Positions 15,363-22,035 of a DNA stretch of 25,841 nucleotides are shown here, in pieces. Source of the DNA: a virus. Position 1 is the first letter of the stretch, and the number at the start of each line of letters is the position of its first letter. The notes below the pieces were generated by a model. That model was not told the origin of the DNA, made no database searches, and saw only the letters and a program-made list of their open reading frames with translations. Location: positions 1-25,841 of IMG/VR virus record IMGVR_UViG_3300023179_000457. One strand, written 5' to 3'. Made by a program: the position numbers and the translations under genes.

Positions 15363-18300
15363 TGGCTACTACTATACTTAATTCCAGAGATACGGCATTA
15401 CAAAATTTAGCTCCTAGAATATTAGGAGTTCAAACTAATTTTATTTCTCTATCGGCTCCAGTTGTGGAATTTAATTATGGCCAAGATATAACTACTGCTA
15501 ATCCGAGTAGTATTAATATTACGGCCATATTAGCAGGAGTGTTAGCTGGTACAGTAACATTTAATGTTACTGGTCTTAATCCAGGAACTAATTTAAATGT
15601 AGCAAATAATATACTTACACTTCAAGCCAGCCAATTAGCTGGAGATAGTGCTATTATAACAGCAAGTATAAATTATCAAGGCACTGCTTATACTTCATTA
15701 CCTATAACAGTAGTTAAGAACTATACTGCTACTAGTTTAAGAATAACTAGATTAACTGATTTAGTAGTAACAGATCAGAGTGGCAATAATTATCAATTAC
15801 CTACAGATTTAAACACATTAGAATTATACAATGGTACTGTATTATTAAGTAATGTAATTTATGATATTATAGATGGTGTAGATTTATATACAACAACTTC
15901 AATAATATTTAGTAATTCAATTTCTACTGGTAATAAAATTTTTGTAATCGGTCCAAATCTTGCCTGGATACAAGGTGATTATATTTTATTTAAATATAAT
16001 GACTCTAATTATATGTATGGCACAGTAGTGGCATATTATCCTAATAATGGACTTTTAACAGTAAATATATCAAATATACAAGGTTCAGGTACCTATACTA
16101 CATATAATGTTATATTTTCAAACTCTAGTGGTGCTAGTTATATAGCGAAACGAACAACAAAAAATGGATTAAGTGTTACTATAAATACTAGTACTGGAAA
16201 TATAAAAGTATCTCAAGCTTCAAACAATGCTTGGTTGTCTCGTACTGAAAAATTTATACTAACTGCAGTAAAGAATAACATTACCTATACTACTACATAC
16301 ACTGTTTATAAAACAGGTACAGATGTTGTAGATAGTACGCCTCCTCCAGATCCTGCATTTAATTTAAGTGGAAATTTAACCGCAGCAGTATCATCTATAA
16401 CAATTAAGTTACCAAATTTACCCGTATATATACAAGGTCACGGACATAGTAGTACAGTAGTATATGGAGCAATACGTGCTACTAATGCTGGTATACCAAT
16501 TTTTGATAATGCTATAAAATTAACAGAATTTATAGGTACTGCTACAAGTATTGCAACTAATCCTAGTACTAATTGGTATATTTGGATAAAATATAAGAGC
16601 TCTGATGGGTATGAAAGTACTAACCCATTAGCATTAGGAAATATAACAACTGGCGAAGATGTTTCAACATTACTGGAAGCTCTTTCTGGTGAAATTACAA
16701 ACAGCCAATTATCTACTAGTTTAGCTAATACAGTTAGTTTAATTACTAGTGATAGTACAGTTCAAGGATCAGTTGCTAATTTAATAAGTAATGTACAAAC
16801 AAATTTACAAAGTCAAATTAATGATATTATACTGCCTCCACTATTTTCTATAAAAAATTATGCAATAAATGAAGTTACTGGTTATGACGGCAGTATTTAT
16901 AGAGCTAATCTAGGTATAAATGTAGTACAAAAAACAGTTACTAATACCTATAGTGATGATACAATTAGTGTTTCGAGTTCAAGTGATCTTAATATAGGTC
17001 AAGCAATACAGTTTACAGGTACTATTTTCGGAGGAGTCCAACAATCTACAATTTACTATATTAAAACTATAAATTCCGCAATAAACAGAATTACTATTAG
17101 TGCAACATTAAACGGAACAACAATTGATTTTAATAATAATTCTGGTTCAATGACGCTATCAGCAGTCCCTAATCCAACCGATACTAGTTATTGGACTAGA
17201 GTGGGTGATTATACTAGCTTAGGAGATAGTGTTAGTAGTTTAACTATTGCAATGCAAAATGTTTATACTAAAAATCAAACTGATAGCGCAATTACAAATC
17301 AACTAGATCTGTTTAAAAGTACCACACAGTTGCAAAACTATGTTACTAATTCTACTATACAAAATAACTACTATACAAAAACAGAAACTGATACTGCAAT
17401 TAGTGTAGCTTCTAGTACTTTATCTAGTTCTATTAATCAAGACGTTAATACAGTTAAAAGTAATTTACAAACTAATTATCTAACTAGTGTTCAAACCGAC
17501 GGTGCAATTAGTCAAGCTACATCTAATTTATATACTCAGCTTAAGGGAGACGTTAGCACTGTTGATAGTAAATTAACTAATAATTATATTACTATCGTAG
17601 ATGCTAATAATGCAATTACTCAGGCAAAAAATGAATTGTCATCAACCTTTAACCAAAATATTAATACTGTTGATAGTAAGTTAACTAATAATTATATTAC
17701 TGCCACTAATAGTAGCAATGCACTTAGTCAAGCAATAACTACACTAGAATCAAGATTTAATGGTAATTTAGATTCTGTTAATGGAAGTATTGGAGTTTTA
17801 AGTAGTAATTTATATAACAACTATCTTACTGCAGCTAGTACTACTGGTGCTATTGCTGAAGCAACAAATGCATTGTCTGTAGTACTTAATGGAAATATTA
17901 CTTCTAATATTACAACTTTTCAACAAACTAAAATTGGTTATGCTGTAATAACAAATAGTAGTCCTACTCAAGCTTTTGACAATAATGGACAAATAAAAAC
18001 CAAGGAAGATGTAGATGCTTGGAATTCTAGAACTAATATACCTCAAGGCACAAATTTTCAGTTAACATGGATTACAGGATTACCAATAGCTACTGCTGTA
18101 AAACAAGTTAATATTAGTGACGGGGATAGTAGCATTAATTTAGAACAAAGATTTATAGCACAAAAAAATACTAATACCAACCTACAAGGCCAATATACGG
18201 TCAAAATAGATAATAAGGGAAAAATAAGTGGTTTTGGATTAGCTAGTACAGGTTCAGGAGACATTTCACAATCTTCTTTTCTTATTAGAGCAGATCGTTT

Positions 18301-20818
18301 TGCACTAGTTGCAGCAGATCCTGATACTACTATATCAGGATTAGATAGAAGTCAAACACCTTTTATGGTATTTAGTACTCCTACAGAGGTTACTATTGGA
18401 TCAGTAACAAAAACTTATCCTGCAGGTACTTGGATAAATACTGCTTTTATTGCTAATGCTACTATAGATAGTGCTAAAATTAGTACAATAGAGGCTACTA
18501 AGATCGAATCTGGAACCATTACTGCAACCTTAACTATGACTTCGCCTATTATAAAGTCTAGTCTCAATACCTGGGCGGAAATTACTGCCGGTAATGGTTT
18601 TTGGTTAGGAGCAGATGGGCTAGATTCAAATAAGTTAAAATTTTATGCTGGTAATAGTGTTGATAAATATATTAAATATGATGGAACAAATGTATCAGCT
18701 AAAGGCTTGATTATATATGACAATCAAAATAATGTAATACTTAGTTCTGGGGGAGTAACTATTCCACAGGGTTTTGGTAATAATTTATTTACAAATGGTT
18801 CTTTTAAATATACTGCTTCAGGCGTAGAGATAGTGTCGGGTTATAGTTCCCTGCTAGTTGCTGAAACTATATCATATACTAGTATAAATTTAGTTCCACC
18901 AACAATTACTACTATTGATCAAAATATTTTTAATATAGCTGCAGCTGCACCTAGTGTAGTGTATCGAGTGATTGATCAAGGTGCTTCTGTAATGAACGGC
19001 ACTACAGGACTAACTCAAATCTTTAATGTCAGTACCACTACTAGTAACCCAGGCGATGACAGCGTAGTTCAGCATACTTTACCTTTTAATATTCAACTCT
19101 TAACTAGTTCTACGACTGTTGCCAGTGGTTCTAGCATAGTTATAGGTACCAATGGTTTTATATCTTTAGGTTCTTATACGGGCTCTGGGCATCCAGTAGG
19201 ACCCACTGTACCTCCAATTCCATCAATTTTTATTGGTGCTACAGATTGTGGATGTTTTAGAATTTATGCAGGAAGCGTAGATGGTAATCAAACATATAAG
19301 ATTCGCTGGGAAGGTGTTCAACTATACCAGCAAGGTACAAGTTATAGTCAATTAAATCGAGTATGGGAAGTTACTTTCTATGCTACCAATCCAAAAAAAT
19401 TTACTATAGCTATAGATGGTACTTATTGGGACACAGGTACTACATTGGGTGACAGTTATATTAAAAATAATAACACCATTATTTATCCTACCACAGGTAA
19501 TTTACCATTAGTTAAGGGTCAGTATATAACACTTTCTGGTGATGAGATAGATGCTTGGAATTTGGCAGCGAGATCTAATCAAGGATTTACAGCTCCATGT
19601 ACCATACAATTTACTAAAAATGCTTCTAATAATTATACTACTCAGTTAGAGTCACAAGCCATGATTGGTTGGAATGAAATAACTTCATCTATACCAAATA
19701 ATGCTAATCTAACTTTAGATCATGCTGCATTTCCATGGAGAGAATCAGATTATGAGGTCTATCATAATGGTACTCAACAACTACCAACTGTTTTAGGCGA
19801 AACCAATGTAACTTGGGATAAGTATGCAACATTTTATATCGTTTATGATACAGATGGTTATATTAGACACTATAATGGTACTAAATTACTTTATCAAGCT
19901 TACTATGGTACTAATAAGACGGTATATGTAGAAGCAGCATTTAAAGGATATAATTCTACCTACGCCTCATTTCAAAATATAAAGGTTGTTAAAGCATCAT
20001 ATGGAGAAATAACTAATACTCTTACCGGGCTTACGTCTTATGATTATAAGGATAGTATAACTATTACAAGAAATCCTAGTAATATTACACCTTTAGATAA
20101 TGAGGGAACTATAGCTGTTGCAAGAAAAGATCTAAAGCAAAATAGTTTAACAACTATTGATATTACTTTTAGAAATAAAACGGTAAAAAATTCTAGTTAT
20201 ACTGGCATAAATTATAATTGTCAAGGTGGTGATAGAATTGAGACATCAATATACTACAAAGCTATTAATTGTTATGCTTTAGTTATGTCAATAACCTGGT
20301 TAGATGTAAATGGATCAGTTATTAGTTCTAGTGAGGGTGAAAGTATTGCACTTACTGGAAATACAGCTACTGGCCCAACTAACTATAGTTTTAGAAAATT
20401 AACAGATTTTACAAGAACTGGGTTAATTGGTACAGCTCCGACTAATGCGGTTTCTTACTACCCAGAAATCTCGATATTAGTATATAATCAATCAACTACA
20501 TCAACTTTATACCAGCCTACTATTTACTTCTCTAGATTTTATATAGGAATAGCTTCTTCTAATCAAACGCAATTATCTCCGTGGTCAGAGGGTAGTGAAC
20601 CATTATTAATAACAGAAGAAAATGTCAGCACTTTTATTAGATCAGCCGCTATTACAGAAGCATATATTAAAAGTGCTAGTATATCAAGTCTTACTGCCGG
20701 CATAGCGCATTTTCCAAGTTCTAGTAGTGCTAATAGACTGGTAATAGATGGAACTAACAATAGATTAGAAGTTTATAATAATGGAGTATTACGAGTAAGA
20801 TTAGGTAACTTAATTTAA
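15362..20818 (+). CDS. Central tail fibre / tip attachment protein (gpJ-like)
   Basis: An 1818-residue host-attachment protein at the tail tip. Rough order: residues 10-120 a beta domain; 324-426 FN3-like, beginning PPPDPAF and ending YIWIKYKSSDGYES; 431-452 GEDVSTLLEALSGEITNSQL, a linker typical of gpJ-type proteins; 499-618 a chitin-binding-like module split by an inserted domain; 669-849 five tandem ~36-residue repeats starting NY(Y/L/I)T; ~852-1030 a DUF1983-like region (GQYTVKIDNKGKISGFGL, FLIRADRFALV, PFMVFS, INTAFIANATID); then a GNGFWLGADGLDSNKLKFYA unit. Beyond ~1130 are two beta-rich units (about 1230-1373 and 1428-1545, perhaps carbohydrate binding) and a gpJ-like end (AAITEAYIKSASISSL). 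AGGAG lies ten bases before ATG. It probably forms a trimer, with receptor specificity near the C-terminus; that last point is inference. Confidence 0.85.
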   Translation: MATTILNSRDTALQNLAPRILGVQTNFISLSAPVVEFNYGQDITTANPSSINITAILAGVLAGTVTFNVTGLNPGTNLNVANNILTLQASQLAGDSAIITASINYQGTAYTSLPITVVKNYTATSLRITRLTDLVVTDQSGNNYQLPTDLNTLELYNGTVLLSNVIYDIIDGVDLYTTTSIIFSNSISTGNKIFVIGPNLAWIQGDYILFKYNDSNYMYGTVVAYYPNNGLLTVNISNIQGSGTYTTYNVIFSNSSGASYIAKRTTKNGLSVTINTSTGNIKVSQASNNAWLSRTEKFILTAVKNNITYTTTYTVYKTGTDVVDSTPPPDPAFNLSGNLTAAVSSITIKLPNLPVYIQGHGHSSTVVYGAIRATNAGIPIFDNAIKLTEFIGTATSIATNPSTNWYIWIKYKSSDGYESTNPLALGNITTGEDVSTLLEALSGEITNSQLSTSLANTVSLITSDSTVQGSVANLISNVQTNLQSQINDIILPPLFSIKNYAINEVTGYDGSIYRANLGINVVQKTVTNTYSDDTISVSSSSDLNIGQAIQFTGTIFGGVQQSTIYYIKTINSAINRITISATLNGTTIDFNNNSGSMTLSAVPNPTDTSYWTRVGDYTSLGDSVSSLTIAMQNVYTKNQTDSAITNQLDLFKSTTQLQNYVTNSTIQNNYYTKTETDTAISVASSTLSSSINQDVNTVKSNLQTNYLTSVQTDGAISQATSNLYTQLKGDVSTVDSKLTNNYITIVDANNAITQAKNELSSTFNQNINTVDSKLTNNYITATNSSNALSQAITTLESRFNGNLDSVNGSIGVLSSNLYNNYLTAASTTGAIAEATNALSVVLNGNITSNITTFQQTKIGYAVITNSSPTQAFDNNGQIKTKEDVDAWNSRTNIPQGTNFQLTWITGLPIATAVKQVNISDGDSSINLEQRFIAQKNTNTNLQGQYTVKIDNKGKISGFGLASTGSGDISQSSFLIRADRFALVAADPDTTISGLDRSQTPFMVFSTPTEVTIGSVTKTYPAGTWINTAFIANATIDSAKISTIEATKIESGTITATLTMTSPIIKSSLNTWAEITAGNGFWLGADGLDSNKLKFYAGNSVDKYIKYDGTNVSAKGLIIYDNQNNVILSSGGVTIPQGFGNNLFTNGSFKYTASGVEIVSGYSSLLVAETISYTSINLVPPTITTIDQNIFNIAAAAPSVVYRVIDQGASVMNGTTGLTQIFNVSTTTSNPGDDSVVQHTLPFNIQLLTSSTTVASGSSIVIGTNGFISLGSYTGSGHPVGPTVPPIPSIFIGATDCGCFRIYAGSVDGNQTYKIRWEGVQLYQQGTSYSQLNRVWEVTFYATNPKKFTIAIDGTYWDTGTTLGDSYIKNNNTIIYPTTGNLPLVKGQYITLSGDEIDAWNLAARSNQGFTAPCTIQFTKNASNNYTTQLESQAMIGWNEITSSIPNNANLTLDHAAFPWRESDYEVYHNGTQQLPTVLGETNVTWDKYATFYIVYDTDGYIRHYNGTKLLYQAYYGTNKTVYVEAAFKGYNSTYASFQNIKVVKASYGEITNTLTGLTSYDYKDSITITRNPSNITPLDNEGTIAVARKDLKQNSLTTIDITFRNKTVKNSSYTGINYNCQGGDRIETSIYYKAINCYALVMSITWLDVNGSVISSSEGESIALTGNTATGPTNYSFRKLTDFTRTGLIGTAPTNAVSYYPEISILVYNQSTTSTLYQPTIYFSRFYIGIASSNQTQLSPWSEGSEPLLITEENVSTFIRSAAITEAYIKSASISSLTAGIAHFPSSSSANRLVIDGTNNRLEVYNNGVLRVRLGNLI
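17366..17908 (+). repeat. Five tandem 36-residue repeats within central fibre gene
   Basis: Units begin with NYYT, NYLT, NYIT, NYIT and NYLT at bases 17366, 17474, 17582, 17690 and 17819. The first three are exactly 108 bp; the fourth is 129 bp with a 7-residue extension; the fifth is incomplete. Units two and three end alike (TVDSKLTN), and bases 17558-17593 and 17666-17701 differ at one position. Hydrophobic spacing (AI..A...L.......V..V...L) suggests a trimeric helical stalk with a beta turn at each NY.T, as in other fibre stalks. Confidence 0.85.
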
Positions 20819-20860
20819 TACTATATAATGCTCTGTTTTATAAGCAAGGTATTTTTATAG

Positions 20861-20889
20861 TTGAAAACTTTTTGGTCTTGTGTTATAAT
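20861..20889 (+). promoter_or_regulatory. Sigma-70 promoter for distal fibre operon
   Basis: TTGAAA (20861-20866), 17-base spacer, TATAAT (20884-20889) with the same extended TGTGTTATAAT as the promoter at 5699. It lies in the 192-base gap after the central fibre gene. Expected transcription start is near 20896, giving a leader of about 115 bases before the ATG at 21011. It should drive the leucine-zipper protein and the fibre genes after it. No terminator was seen just upstream, so read-through from the tape measure operon is possible. Confidence 0.85.
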
Positions 20890-20955
20890 ATGTAAAAATA
20901 AAATAACGTTTAAAGACTTTTAGCTAATAATAGTCATATTGCACTTTATTAGATA

Positions 20956-20982
20956 ATAACTAAATAAAAAATATTTAGTTAT
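20956..20982 (+). repeat. 11-bp perfect inverted repeat in leader
   Basis: ataactaaata (20956-20966) pairs with tatttagttat (20972-20982) around a five-A loop, within the untranslated leader between promoter and gene. It ends about 15 bases before the AAAGGAG ribosome site. It is AT-only except for one C-G pair, with no T-run after it, so it is not a terminator; an operator or leader hairpin is possible. Confidence 0.65.
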
Positions 20983-21010
20983 AATTTACGCAAATAAAGG
21001 AGAAACTACA

Positions 21011-21343
21011 ATGATTGAGCTTGAAAATCATAGTTTTTTACAAACGCTTTCTGTGGGTGCAATGGCTATTATAGCATTAGGCGTAGGTATACAAAAATTA
21101 TTAAAAGAATGGCGCACTACTAACGCAGAAACTAGTGTTATTGAAATGATGCACAAGGAATTAGAGCGTATGGGTACGCAAAATTCTAAATTAACTGAAG
21201 AATTAACCAAATTACAAAATGAAATTGTAGAGTTAAACAGTCAGTTAACTAAACTTAATATTGAAAATAATAAACTGCAACAAGATATAGCTGCATTAAC
21301 TTTAGAGTTAAACAGTTTTAAAAAATTAACTAATCTAAAGTAA
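21011..21343 (+). CDS. Membrane-anchored leucine-zipper protein
   Basis: A 110-residue protein of unknown function. Start: AAAGGAG eight bases before ATG. One predicted membrane segment lies at residues 9-27 (FLQTLSVGAMAIIALGVGI). The flank after it is basic (QKLLKEWR) and the N-terminus acidic (MIELE), so the positive-inside rule favours the C-terminal part in the cytoplasm. Residues 61-103 form an unbroken heptad pattern with Leu at d positions 61, 68, 75, 82, 89 and 96, and L65, I72, L79, N86, I93, L100 at a positions. A single Asn in the core is a known mark of parallel dimeric zippers (GCN4). It heads the operon that continues with fibre genes. Candidates are a holin-like or spanin-like lysis protein, or a membrane factor for assembly or exclusion; none is proven, and the charge pattern speaks against an inner-membrane spanin. 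Confidence 0.7.
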   Translation: MIELENHSFLQTLSVGAMAIIALGVGIQKLLKEWRTTNAETSVIEMMHKELERMGTQNSKLTEELTKLQNEIVELNSQLTKLNIENNKLQQDIAALTLELNSFKKLTNLK

Positions 21344-21361
21344 GAAAGGTCGAGGTGTAAT

Positions 21362-22024
21362 ATGGCTCGTAGTAGATTAATAGATCCAATTAATGATTTA
21401 ATTAGTGATGGTGGAGCAATATTATGGTCATTTGTGCAAGGCGAGCAGCTAGAGTTTCCTTTAACACTTGGCTTTATAGAAAATATATTAATAACAGATG
21501 CGATTATAGCTGATTCTACTAAAGGTTATACATTAGAAGCAAAAGTAATTGAGGCAAATAATCAATCTGGTCAAACTGAAAAACCTAGTGCTATTAAAGC
21601 TGGTGGAATAACAACTAATATATCTATTAGGGTACCGTATTATGCCGGAATATGGGGATCAAGCACGGTCTACTTACGAGAAGATGTAGTACTTTATAGT
21701 GGCGTTTATTATAAATGTTTAGTAGCTGGTAATAGTAGTGTTAATGGTACTCCTAGTACTACTAACACTAAGTGGCAAGTTACACTTCCAAATAAAGTAT
21801 ATATACAATATCCCAATGAATTAGCAAATGACTGGGTTACAAAGTCAGTATTAACTGCTACTACATCTATCTATGGGTTTTTTGAATTACGAGTAACAGA
21901 ACCTAGTAGTGCTGGCAGCTATAGCTTAGGTCCAGCATTTGTACGTACCTGGAAGCCTGTACGCGGTATGGTAGAAATATTATATAGTCCAACACTAAGT
22001 AGTGATGACTTAAGTGCTACATAA
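21362..22024 (+). CDS. Structural protein with carbohydrate-binding-like module
   Basis: A 220-residue protein, probably virion-associated and attached to the tail tip or fibres. Start: GAGGTG four bases before ATG. Residues 1-90 and 140-220 are beta-rich (GGAILWSFVQGEQLEFPLTL; WKPVRGMVEILYSPTLSSDD), and the end resembles small proteins that precede fibre genes in other phages. Between them, residues ~91-140 (IWGSSTVYLREDVVLYSG, VYYKCLVAGNSSVNGTPS, then TKWQV) fit the CBM5/12 chitin-binding-like pattern W....Y..gd.V.y.g..Y......n....P.....W, with aromatic residues at the usual places. The canonical Gly-Asp of that motif reads Glu-Asp here. Such modules in phage tails usually help binding to surface sugars. 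The module appears inserted into a larger beta domain. Name of the carrier family unknown. Confidence 0.6.
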   Translation: MARSRLIDPINDLISDGGAILWSFVQGEQLEFPLTLGFIENILITDAIIADSTKGYTLEAKVIEANNQSGQTEKPSAIKAGGITTNISIRVPYYAGIWGSSTVYLREDVVLYSGVYYKCLVAGNSSVNGTPSTTNTKWQVTLPNKVYIQYPNELANDWVTKSVLTATTSIYGFFELRVTEPSSAGSYSLGPAFVRTWKPVRGMVEILYSPTLSSDDLSAT

Positions 22025-22035
22025 AGGAAAATATT

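Noticed and set aside
20980-20985. Additional TATAAT in the leader before the leucine-zipper gene
   Set aside because: No acceptable -35 at 16-18 bases; AT-rich context makes chance likely, and it overlaps the inverted repeat.
21011-21343. Inner-membrane spanin (Rz-like)
   Set aside because: The basic flank is after the membrane segment and the N-terminus is acidic, which predicts the opposite topology; no overlapping small lipoprotein gene (Rz1) with a lipobox was seen.
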